In this document: positions 26,937 to 35,408 of the stretch, in pieces
How positions within the stretch are numbered: position 1 is the first letter of the stretch
Layout: each line of letters opens with the position of its first letter
From: Thermoanaerobaculia bacterium
Lineage (GTDB): Bacteria; Acidobacteriota; Thermoanaerobaculia; UBA5066
NCBI GenBank assembly: GCA_022071945.1
Contig: JAJVIN010000008.1
Span: forward strand, 20,634-60,096
Reading direction: 5' to 3'
DNA length: 39,463 nt
The notes under the pieces: model-generated
Database searches by the model: none
Told to the model about the DNA's origin: nothing
What the model saw: only the letters and a program-made list of their open reading frames with translations
Position numbers and translations under genes: made by a program

Positions 26937-28505
26937 ATGACGGACAGATCGGAAAGAGGGCATGCGCCGGCAGAGGCGGTGATCGAGCTGAGTGGAGTCT
27001 CGGTCTGCTACCGGCTGCCGAAAGAGAAGATCACGTCGTTCAAGGAATTCGCGATCAGGACCGCGCAGCGGCGGATTTCCTACGAGAACTTCTGGGCCCT
27101 CAAGGACGTGACCCTCTCTCTTCAGCGAAGCGAGATGGTGGGCATCGTCGGCGCGAACGGCGCGGGGAAGAGCACGCTCCTGAAGACGGTCGCCCGTGTG
27201 CTTCGCCCCACACAGGGCCGGGTGGTCGTCCGGGGCCGCGTTGCCCCGCTCCTGGAGCTCGGAGCGGGATTCGACTACGAGCTGACGGGGCGAGAGAACA
27301 TCTTTCTGAACGGAGCCCTCCTTGGCCTTTCGCGGGCGGAGATGCGCAAGCGGTTCGATGGGATCGTCGCCTTCGCCGAGCTGTCGGACTTCATCGATGC
27401 CCCCCTGCGGACCTACTCGACGGGAATGGTGGCGCGGCTCGGCTTTGCCATCGCGACCGACTGCGAGCCCGAGGTCCTCATCGTCGACGAGGTCCTGGCG
27501 GTGGGCGACGAGCAGTTCCAGCAGAAGTGCCGGGACCGGATGCGGAGCTTTCGAGACGCGGGCGCCACCATCCTTCTCGTCAGCCACAACGCCAACCAGG
27601 TCCAGGCGCAGTGCGACCGGGCCGTGTGGCTCGAACACGGGCGGGTGAAAGACATCGGACCGGCGCCGGTCGTCATTCGGCGCTACAAGGGGTTCGGCGA
27701 CGAGGCGGCTCCCGATGATGGATTCGAGGGGTACGAGATGCCCGGCGACATCGACATCACCGAGGAAGCCGATTCTCCGCCTCCCGGCGCGCTGCTCCTC
27801 GACGAGCCGTTCGCCGCGGCTCCCGTCGAAGAGACCAGCGTCCCGATTGCCGAGGAGGCGGCCCCGGCCGAACCCGGGCCGGGCGCGTCCGACGAACCGT
27901 TCCCCGCCGAACCGGAGCCCCCTGTCGAGGAGCCGCCTCCGCCGGTCCGCGTGCCGCAGACGGTCAACGCGAGAGACACCTACTTCGGAATCTGGCTCTG
28001 GAAGTACCTCCAGACTCTCTCGACCTGCGACGTTCCCGTTCTCGTGTTCCCCGGGGATTCGCCCGTTCCGGGGGCCGAATCGCACCTCTCGCACCGGCAG
28101 GCGGCCGTGCTCCTGTGCGCCGCCCTGGGGTGGCTCCCCAAGCAGAAGGACCGGACCGGAGAGAGAGAAGACACATTTCTGAACGAGCTTGCGAGGCGAG
28201 GCATCGGTCTGATCCCCGGGCCGGATCGAACGGACCCGAATGAGCCGCTGACCCGGGCGGAACTGGCCGTTCTGCTGTGCCGTGTGAATGCCTGGAGCCC
28301 CGTGGCTCCGAGAGGCCGGTTCGAGGACGTCCCCCCCGATTCCCCCTTCGCGGGTTACGTGGAAGTCCTCGCCGAGCGAGAGATCACTCTCGGGACCGGG
28401 CAGAATCAGTTCTCGCCAGACGCCTTCATATCCTGGCGGCACGCCGCCATCTGGCTGGAGAAAACCTTTGGTGTTGCAAGGGCCGTTTCGGAGGTCACGT
28501 CGTGA
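26937..28505 (+). CDS. Wzt/TagH-like ABC exporter ATPase with C-terminal SLH-like repeats
   Basis: 522 aa. The ATPase domain (about 15-250) has Walker A with K78 (GANGAGKST), the YSTGM signature (160-164) common in Wzt/TagH proteins in place of LSGGQ, and Walker B D184/E185 (VLIVDE). A Pro/Glu/Ala linker (about 255-340) leads to three SLH-like repeats: about 346-400 (ending HLSHRQAAVLLCAALGW), about 410-455 (L438-T-R-A-E442, an exact SLH TRAE motif), and about 460-512 (F462-E-D-V, ITLGTGQNQFSPD). Classical Wzt proteins instead carry a beta-sandwich glycan-binding domain. SLH domains are normally outside the cell and bind pyruvylated wall glycans, so a cytoplasmic SLH trimer on an exporter ATPase is unusual. 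The stop overlaps the next start (GTGA). Confidence 0.9.
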   Translation: MTDRSERGHAPAEAVIELSGVSVCYRLPKEKITSFKEFAIRTAQRRISYENFWALKDVTLSLQRSEMVGIVGANGAGKSTLLKTVARVLRPTQGRVVVRGRVAPLLELGAGFDYELTGRENIFLNGALLGLSRAEMRKRFDGIVAFAELSDFIDAPLRTYSTGMVARLGFAIATDCEPEVLIVDEVLAVGDEQFQQKCRDRMRSFRDAGATILLVSHNANQVQAQCDRAVWLEHGRVKDIGPAPVVIRRYKGFGDEAAPDDGFEGYEMPGDIDITEEADSPPPGALLLDEPFAAAPVEETSVPIAEEAAPAEPGPGASDEPFPAEPEPPVEEPPPPVRVPQTVNARDTYFGIWLWKYLQTLSTCDVPVLVFPGDSPVPGAESHLSHRQAAVLLCAALGWLPKQKDRTGEREDTFLNELARRGIGLIPGPDRTDPNEPLTRAELAVLLCRVNAWSPVAPRGRFEDVPPDSPFAGYVEVLAEREITLGTGQNQFSPDAFISWRHAAIWLEKTFGVARAVSEVTS

Positions 28506-31500
28506 GAAGAGTTCTGATCGCGGGCTATTTCGGCTTTGGCAATGCCGGGGACGAAGCGATCCTGGCCGGGATGCTCACGTCCCTGCGGCAGGAGGTGCCG
28601 GACCTTGCGGCCACCGTGGTTTCCAAAGACCCGGACGAGACGAGGTACCTTCACGGAGTCGAGGCGGTCCACTGGCAAGATGTCACGGCCCTGCTTGCCG
28701 CGACTGAAACCGCCGATCTCGTCATCGTCGGCGGCGGCGGGCTTTTCCAAGACCACTGGGGAGTCAAGCCTGAGACCTACCTGACTCCCGCGCACGGCGA
28801 CATCACTTTCTATGGTGTCTTTCCGCTCCTGGCGAATCTTTGCGGGAAGCCCTGCATGACTTACGCGGTCGGGATTGGACCGATAAAGACCCTCGAGGGC
28901 GAGACGCACACGACTCTTGCGCTGAAACAGTGTGACACCGTCACCGTCCGCGACTCTCAATCTCTGAGGGTCGCCGAGCGGGCAGGGAACGCGATCCAGG
29001 TCTCGGATCCGGCTTTCGCGCTGGTCCCGGCTTCGCCGCAGGCCGCCATGACGGCCGCCGGGGCTTTCTTCGACTGGAGCCGGCGGCCGCTTCTCGGTGT
29101 CTCCGTTCGGCACTGGGCCGCCAGCACCCATGCCGATTCTCTCTTCGATCGTCTCGCTCTGACTCTGGACCTGTTTCTTCAGAAGACGGATGGACAGGTC
29201 CTTTTTCTCCCGTTCCAGTCCTCGAAGATCGGGAACCCCCTCGAGGATGACGCCGGGGCTTGTCAAGAGGTGATGCGCCGGATGAAGCGGGCGGCGCATG
29301 TCGAAACCGCCCTGAACGCGCTCCGGCCCGAAGTTCTCGCCGCCCTCGTCGGCCGCTGCGATGCCGTGCTGGGGATGCGCTTCCACGCGGCCCTGCTCGC
29401 CTTCGCACAGGGCGTCCCGGCCGCGGGCATTGCCTATGACCCGAAGGTCTCCAGGCTCTTCTCCGAGGCGGGCCTCGAGGACCTCTGCACAGAACCGGAT
29501 TCTCTGAATCCCGAACTCCTGGCAGCGACCCTCGCTGGGCTTGTCTCGGAACCCGCCCCCGTCCGCCAATCCGTCGAGTCGTTCGCGCAAAGACAGCGCC
29601 CCCTTGCTGGCCTGCCCGCGTCGCTGGCTCGCGAGTTACTCGATCGCGGACCGCGAGCCTCCGCACCCCGTCAGCGTGGCCTCGTGGACTTCGTCCACGC
29701 GCTGATACCCCACTGGTCGAAGCTGAATGCGGACCGGACTCGCCTCGAGGCCGCCGTGCAGTCTGCCTCCGCCCTTGCCTCGAGACAGTCCGAGGAGCTC
29801 GCGAGGCTCAGCGGCGAGGTATCGAAGCGAGACTCGGTCATCGCCAGCCGGGATTCTGAAATCGACAGACTCCACGAGGAGTTGGCCTGGAGACGAGACG
29901 TGCTCGCCGCCCGGGACGAAGCCCTCCGGGACGCTCAGGAGCGTTACGCCGTGGCTGCCGGGCAGGTTGCGTCCCTGGCGCAGCACCTCGCTTGTGCCGA
30001 GGCTGATCGCACCGCACTCCTCTCGCGTACCCAGGAGCTTCAGGAGGAGCTGTCCCGCATCTATGGGAGCAGCGGCTGGAAGGCTCTCGTCCGCCTCTGG
30101 GATCTGAAGCGTCTTCTGACCGGAAAGAGCCGGACGGGAGACTCGGTTGTCCCGGCGCCTGAACGGACCAATCAGGACGCGCCCCCACCGCTTTTACAAG
30201 ACGTCCCCCAGCCACTGCCTCCCGTCACCGAGACGTCTCCCACGGTTCGACCGGACTCGGGGCCGCCTCCCAGCTCCCCCGTACTCGAGGCCACCGAGCC
30301 GCCGCCACCCGCCCCCGTTTCCACGACAGGCGCCGAGCCCGTGGTGGAGAGCCTCCCTTCCGCGACCAGGAACCCCTTCGACGTCCAACTCGATCTCATC
30401 CTCGGAAGAGCTGATGGGAAGAGCCCCGTCGTCGTCTTCCCGCCGAGCGTGAGCTGGGAGATTCCGCTGTTCCAGCGCCCCCAGCAGATGGCCCTCGCGT
30501 TCGCACGGCTCGGATGTCTCGTTTTCTACTGCGACTATCAGAGCCCGCTCGGGCCCGGCTTTCACGAGGTCAGGCCTGGCCTCTTCCGATGCGACGTCCC
30601 GATCGAGACCTTCCGGGCGCTCAGCCGCGTCCTGCTCATCGTTCTCTCCTACAACCGCCACTGGATCGCCCACTTTACCGATCCGCTGGTGATCTACGAG
30701 TACATCGACGAGCTCGACGTCTTCTCGGTGGACGACAAGGTGCAGCTGAAGCGAGACCACGACCGGCTGCTGACAGAGGCGGATCTCGTGGTGGCGACCG
30801 CTCAGCAGCTCCTGGAGGGCGTCCGGCCCGCGCGGCCCGATGCCCTGCTCTGCCCGAACGGCGTCGATTACTCACACTTCGCCGCCGCACAGGGCATCAC
30901 GACAACGCCCCCTCCTCCCGACATGGGACCGTTCCTCCAGAAGGGCACGAGAGAATCCGGCCTCCACGGCCTTCCCCTGCTCCGCCCACAACGCCCCATC
31001 ATTGGCTACTATGGGGCCCTCGCTCGCTGGGTCGACTATCCCATGCTCCGCAGAGTCGCGCTCCTCCGCCCAGGCTGGACGTTCCTCCTCATCGGGCCGC
31101 CACATGACTCGGCGTTCGAGCAGAGCGGAATCGGCGCCGAGCCGAACATCCACTGGCTCGGGCAGAAGTCCTATCAAGACCTCCCGCTCTACCTGCGCCA
31201 CTTCGACGTCGCCACCATTCCCTTCATCGTGGGCCCCATTACACACGCGACCTCACCCCTGAAGCTCTTCGAATACATGGCGGGCGGGAAGATCGTGGTC
31301 ACCACTCCGATGGAGGAATCCATGCGCTTCGAGGGCGTTCTCACCGCCAGTGGCCCCGCGGCCTTTGTCGAAAGGCTCGAGGACGCGTTGACTCTTCGCG
31401 AGGACCCTGCCTGTCGCTCGAGAATCGACCGCGTGGCAAGGGAAAACACATGGGAACAGCGCGCCCGCTCGATCCTGGAAGCTCTGGGAACCACTGTCAG

Positions 31501-31510
31501 GGAAGTATGA
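28502..31510 (+). CDS. CsaB-type polysaccharide pyruvyltransferase fused to glycosyltransferase
   Basis: 1002 aa from GTG 28502. Domain 1 (1 to about 355) matches the polysaccharide pyruvyltransferase family, closest in motif to CsaB: GYFGFGNAGDEAIL, GGGGLFQD (near 77), YAVGIGP, TVRDSQS, and GMRFHAALLAF with H295, then IAYDPKVSRLF. It should add a pyruvyl ketal from phosphoenolpyruvate to a glycan sugar. A coiled coil (about 406-520), an SSGWKALVRLWDLKRL motif and a Pro-rich linker (about 541-621) follow. The last 375 residues are a GT-B glycosyltransferase of the FQRPQQMA (TuaH-like) type with GYYGALARWVDY and SPLKLFEYMAGGK. GTGA and ATGA overlaps couple it to both neighbours. The frame opens further upstream (28277), but that part lies inside the ATPase gene. 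Confidence 0.9.
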   Translation: MRRVLIAGYFGFGNAGDEAILAGMLTSLRQEVPDLAATVVSKDPDETRYLHGVEAVHWQDVTALLAATETADLVIVGGGGLFQDHWGVKPETYLTPAHGDITFYGVFPLLANLCGKPCMTYAVGIGPIKTLEGETHTTLALKQCDTVTVRDSQSLRVAERAGNAIQVSDPAFALVPASPQAAMTAAGAFFDWSRRPLLGVSVRHWAASTHADSLFDRLALTLDLFLQKTDGQVLFLPFQSSKIGNPLEDDAGACQEVMRRMKRAAHVETALNALRPEVLAALVGRCDAVLGMRFHAALLAFAQGVPAAGIAYDPKVSRLFSEAGLEDLCTEPDSLNPELLAATLAGLVSEPAPVRQSVESFAQRQRPLAGLPASLARELLDRGPRASAPRQRGLVDFVHALIPHWSKLNADRTRLEAAVQSASALASRQSEELARLSGEVSKRDSVIASRDSEIDRLHEELAWRRDVLAARDEALRDAQERYAVAAGQVASLAQHLACAEADRTALLSRTQELQEELSRIYGSSGWKALVRLWDLKRLLTGKSRTGDSVVPAPERTNQDAPPPLLQDVPQPLPPVTETSPTVRPDSGPPPSSPVLEATEPPPPAPVSTTGAEPVVESLPSATRNPFDVQLDLILGRADGKSPVVVFPPSVSWEIPLFQRPQQMALAFARLGCLVFYCDYQSPLGPGFHEVRPGLFRCDVPIETFRALSRVLLIVLSYNRHWIAHFTDPLVIYEYIDELDVFSVDDKVQLKRDHDRLLTEADLVVATAQQLLEGVRPARPDALLCPNGVDYSHFAAAQGITTTPPPPDMGPFLQKGTRESGLHGLPLLRPQRPIIGYYGALARWVDYPMLRRVALLRPGWTFLLIGPPHDSAFEQSGIGAEPNIHWLGQKSYQDLPLYLRHFDVATIPFIVGPITHATSPLKLFEYMAGGKIVVTTPMEESMRFEGVLTASGPAAFVERLEDALTLREDPACRSRIDRVARENTWEQRARSILEALGTTVREV

Positions 31511-34248
31511 GAGAAATGCAACCGGCTGCTCCTACAGAAGACGAGCTCTCGCGGGAACTCTCGTCGATACTCGACCGCTTTCCTCTTCGACGGGACGTGA
31601 TCGTGTTCGCGCCGTCGATCGGGTGGGACCCTCCTTTCTTGTTTCAGAGGCCCCACCAGCTGGCAAGGGCGTTCGCCCGGGCCGGTTGCCTGGTCTTCTT
31701 CGTCGAACCCGACTATCCCGCTCGAAGACCCCTCGGCTTTCACCAGGACGTGGATGGACTCTTCGTCTCCTGCGTTCCCCTGCAGGTTCTCTCGTCGCTT
31801 TCATCGCCCGTGGTCGTGGTCTTTCCCTACAACACCGAGGCCATCCGCTGCTTTCGGGAGCCGCGCGTGTTCTACGAGTTCCTCGATGACCTCGAGCTCT
31901 GGGGCGCCTCACCCGAGCTCGCGGCGTCACACAGGCTGACACTGGCCAGGGCGGCGCTCGTCACGGCGACGGCCCGGAATCTCCTCTCCAAGATCTCGAA
32001 GTGGAGGCCTGACGCGCTCTACTCGCCGAACGCGGCCGACTTCGAGCACTTCGCGCCCCGCCCGTCGCGCCGCCCTCTTCCAGGCGATCTGGGAGACATC
32101 CTTCGACCCGGTGCGCCCGTGATCGGGTACAGCGGTGCCCTGGCGAACTGGTTCGACTTCGAACTCCTCGCCAGCGTTTCGAAGCTGCTCCCGAACATGC
32201 TCTTCGTGCTCGTTGGCACCGATCACGACGGAAGCCTCGAGAAGAGCCGGCTCCTTTCGCGTCCAAACGTCCACTGGCTGGGACCCAAGCCTTACGAGGG
32301 CTTGCCCGACTACATCGAGCACTTCGACGTCGCGACCATCCCTTTCCGCGTCAACGAGGTCACCGCATCCACCAACCCGGTCAAGCTCTTCGAGTACTTC
32401 GCGGCGGAGAAGCCGGTGGTCTCGACCGCGCTTCCCGAGTGCCTCGCCATTCCTCTCGTCCACTGCGGCCGGTCGGCAGAGGAGTTTGCCGCCCTTCTCC
32501 AGACCGCCCTTTCACAGAAGGACGACGCGCGCTTCCGGTCCTCCGCGTCTTCTCTGGCGCGAGAACAGACGTGGGACGCGCGCGCCGGCGAGATTCTCCA
32601 CGCCCTGGGCGAGCCCGCCTCGCCGCTTGCCGCGGACTGGAGAATTCACGAACTCTGCTCTTCCCTCTCCCGCGCCGAGCGCGAAATCGACCTGTTGACC
32701 TTGGCCGCCTCCGCCCCATCCGCGCGCGCATCTGGCCCCCCCGCGGAGCACGAGCGCCGCGCGCTGGAGCAAGAACGGACGATCCAACAGCTCACGATCT
32801 CGCTCAACTCGATCACCTCGAGCCGGGGCTGGCGGGCCCTACAGAAGATCTGGGATCTCAGGCTCGCCGTCGCCCCCCGCGGATCTCGACGGGAACGTGT
32901 CTTCCAGCGCGCTCTCTCCCGCCTGGGAATGGGCAAGAAAGAGGTCGCGGCTCTCGCCGCTTCCACTCAACGCACGGAACCACCTCGAGAACCGGCCGCT
33001 CCGGCCGTGGAGACCCCGGTCGTCTCCACTCCGGCCCCGGAAGCGCCGCCGCCCGTCCCGGGCCCCCTGCACTCCATTTCCACCCGCGGGTCCGCGCCAC
33101 ATCGATCCGAATCTCGCAGACAACCGGTGAAGATGGCGAGACCGCGCGTCGCATATCTCACGAACCAGCTTCTGGACCTCACCACGAAAGAACCCCGTTT
33201 TGGAGGGGGAGAACGGTACTGCCTCACCCTGGCCAGTCTGCTCAAGAGCCTCGGCTTCGACGTCACGTTCTTCCAGGCTTCGAATGAGCCTTTCGAGGGT
33301 GACTACTACGGGAATCCCGTCATCGGCATCCCGATGGGAGCGTGGTACTCGGAGTTCCAGTTCGGAATCTGCAGCGCCTTCTACGACCTGGCGAGCCGGT
33401 ACGACCGCGTGATCCACAACCTTGCGGAATATGCGTCCGGACGGATGTGGCCCGACGCCATCCTCATCTGCCATGGGATCTGGTTCGACCACGACAACTA
33501 CGGCACGTTCCGGACCGAGGAGTGGTACCGGAACCTCAACCTGGCGTTCTCCCAACCCGGGCATGTCGTGAGCGTCGATACGAACACGATCAACGTCGTC
33601 CGAAGCCTCTGGCCGGAACTCGCTCCCAAGATGACTTACATCCCGAACTGGGTGGACGTCTCGAAGTTTCACCCCGCGGACGGTCAGGCCGAGTCGAAGG
33701 TCGTCCTTTTCCCCCGGCGCAGCCAGGTGAACCGGGGATCGCGAATCCTCGGGGAGATCTTGAAGGCCGTTCCTCACCAGGACTGGAAGTTCCGCTGGGT
33801 CGGCGAGGGCGACGCGGTCGACACCCAGCTCATCAAGGACCTCACAAAGCGCGAACCGCGGCTCGAATACCACTCGGCCTCATTCGAGGAGATGCCCCGG
33901 CACTACCAGTCCGCCGATATCTGCGTCATCCCGACGATCGCCTGCGAGGGAACGAGTCTCTCGTGTCTCGAGGCTCTGGCCAGCGGAAACGCCGTCATCT
34001 CGACCAATGTGGGTGGTCTCCCCGATCTGGTCCAACCCGGCAACAACGGCCTCCTCGTCGATCCGACCCCCGAGGCCATCGCAGAGGCGATCACGTTTTG
34101 CATCGAGAACCCCGGCGAGCGAGCCAGGCTCCGGGCGAAGGGGGTGGAGTCGGCACAGTACTTCCGCCACGAGGTCTGGCAGGAGCGCTGGACGGCATTC
34201 CTCAAGAGAGCCGGGTGGCTGTCGAACCGAACGGGGAGGCCCGAATGA
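31507..34248 (+). CDS. Two-domain glycosyltransferase
   Basis: 913 aa from ATG 31507, overlapping the previous stop (ATGA). Domain 1 (about 28-375) is a TuaH-like GT-B enzyme paralogous to the C-terminal part of the upstream protein: FQRPHQLARAFARAGC, GYSGALANWFDF, NPVKLFEYFAAEKP. A charged coiled coil with SRGWRALQKIWDLR (near 440-452) and a Pro/Ala linker (about 490-525) follow. Domain 2 (about 540-911) is a GT4-type retaining enzyme with GGGERYCLTLASLL and the EX7E motif EGTSLSCLE. It should add two successive sugars in the cytoplasm to the polymer exported by this operon. Donor and acceptor are not deducible. Confidence 0.9.
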   Translation: MREMQPAAPTEDELSRELSSILDRFPLRRDVIVFAPSIGWDPPFLFQRPHQLARAFARAGCLVFFVEPDYPARRPLGFHQDVDGLFVSCVPLQVLSSLSSPVVVVFPYNTEAIRCFREPRVFYEFLDDLELWGASPELAASHRLTLARAALVTATARNLLSKISKWRPDALYSPNAADFEHFAPRPSRRPLPGDLGDILRPGAPVIGYSGALANWFDFELLASVSKLLPNMLFVLVGTDHDGSLEKSRLLSRPNVHWLGPKPYEGLPDYIEHFDVATIPFRVNEVTASTNPVKLFEYFAAEKPVVSTALPECLAIPLVHCGRSAEEFAALLQTALSQKDDARFRSSASSLAREQTWDARAGEILHALGEPASPLAADWRIHELCSSLSRAEREIDLLTLAASAPSARASGPPAEHERRALEQERTIQQLTISLNSITSSRGWRALQKIWDLRLAVAPRGSRRERVFQRALSRLGMGKKEVAALAASTQRTEPPREPAAPAVETPVVSTPAPEAPPPVPGPLHSISTRGSAPHRSESRRQPVKMARPRVAYLTNQLLDLTTKEPRFGGGERYCLTLASLLKSLGFDVTFFQASNEPFEGDYYGNPVIGIPMGAWYSEFQFGICSAFYDLASRYDRVIHNLAEYASGRMWPDAILICHGIWFDHDNYGTFRTEEWYRNLNLAFSQPGHVVSVDTNTINVVRSLWPELAPKMTYIPNWVDVSKFHPADGQAESKVVLFPRRSQVNRGSRILGEILKAVPHQDWKFRWVGEGDAVDTQLIKDLTKREPRLEYHSASFEEMPRHYQSADICVIPTIACEGTSLSCLEALASGNAVISTNVGGLPDLVQPGNNGLLVDPTPEAIAEAITFCIENPGERARLRAKGVESAQYFRHEVWQERWTAFLKRAGWLSNRTGRPE

Positions 34249-35408
34249 CACGCGTCGCTGTCGTGACCAGGAATGCGATCCACGGTGGCGTGGAGACGAT
34301 GATCGCTCTTCACCACAGGTATTTCGGAGCGACGGTCTTCGTGGCTGGCGGCCACAACAAGCCGGAGACATGCCCCTTCCCGTTCACCTACATCGACGGG
34401 GAGAACCCCGAACGCGCCCAGAGGGAGTTGGCCGCCGCGCTCGGCCCGTTCGACGCCGTCATCTACCACTGGCTCCCGGACTGGGGTGTCGCCGCGGTGA
34501 AGGAGAGTCAGAAGCCCTGTCTCGAGGTCGTCCACAGAGACGATACCGCCGACGGAGACAAGACCGTCCCCCATGTTCTGGTCACTCACTCCGGCTTTCT
34601 CGCGGAGTATCTGCGGTCCACTTTCGGAAGGGATGCGATTGTGATTCCACACGGGCTGGAAGTGGAGCGCTTCCCCGACTCCCCAAAGGGACCCTACATC
34701 GGGGGTCTGACGAGCTACTACCTTACAAAGGGAATCGACCTCTTTCTCGAGGCATGGGCAAGGATTCACAGGGATTTCCCGGACGTCCCCGTTCGTTTCT
34801 ACGGGGCCGGCTGCCATCTCCACATCTTCAAGGACATCGCGAACCGGCTCGAGCTGGATGTCGAGTTCCTGCCTGCAGTGACATCCCCTGAGAGGTACCT
34901 CTCCGAGTTCAGACTCTTCGTCGCCCCGTCGAGAATCGAGGGAATGCCCTTCGCGGTGATGGAGTCCCTCGCCGCGAATGTCCCGGTGCTCTGCTCCGAC
35001 TTGCCCGGAATGGTTGAGTTCAATGCCTCGGCGCGAAGAGCCGGGCACCCCGACCCGCTGATGCTGTTCCGGTCGGAGGACGTGGCGGACCTTGCCGACA
35101 AGCTGGCGATCGCCCTTCGCTCTGCTCCGCGCCCCAGCAGCCGGGAGTTCATACGAAGCACGTATGGAGCCGACCAGCACTGCCGCGAGTACGCGATCGC
35201 AATCGGCCGTGCGATCGGGCGCTCGGACGGAAACCGCGTCCCGCAAGCGGCTGCCGACGGCGTCTCATCCATCGTCAGCCCGCCCCCTCTCCCCTTCAAC
35301 AAGCTCGAGATCGATCAGTTGAAGTGGGTGGCCTACAACGCCTTCCGTCTGCGCCACAACAAGCTCTTCCCCTTCTTCAAGCGGCTCTTCAAAACGATCG
35401 CCCCATGA
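34245..35408 (+). CDS. GT4-type glycosyltransferase
   Basis: 387 aa from ATG 34245 (ATGA overlap with the upstream gene). A GT-B fold: the N-terminal nucleotide-independent half has NAIHGGVETMIALHHRYF, and the C-terminal half carries the GT4 motif with EX7E (EGMPFAVME) and CSDLPGMVEF. KGIDLFLEAWARIHRDFPDVPV is the usual linker into the donor half. The last 40 residues are basic and aromatic (AYNAFRLRHNKLFPFFKRLF) and may dock to the membrane. It is not paralogous to the FQRPHQ group in this operon. The frame stays open far upstream as a shadow. Confidence 0.9.
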   Translation: MTRVAVVTRNAIHGGVETMIALHHRYFGATVFVAGGHNKPETCPFPFTYIDGENPERAQRELAAALGPFDAVIYHWLPDWGVAAVKESQKPCLEVVHRDDTADGDKTVPHVLVTHSGFLAEYLRSTFGRDAIVIPHGLEVERFPDSPKGPYIGGLTSYYLTKGIDLFLEAWARIHRDFPDVPVRFYGAGCHLHIFKDIANRLELDVEFLPAVTSPERYLSEFRLFVAPSRIEGMPFAVMESLAANVPVLCSDLPGMVEFNASARRAGHPDPLMLFRSEDVADLADKLAIALRSAPRPSSREFIRSTYGADQHCREYAIAIGRAIGRSDGNRVPQAAADGVSSIVSPPPLPFNKLEIDQLKWVAYNAFRLRHNKLFPFFKRLFKTIAP

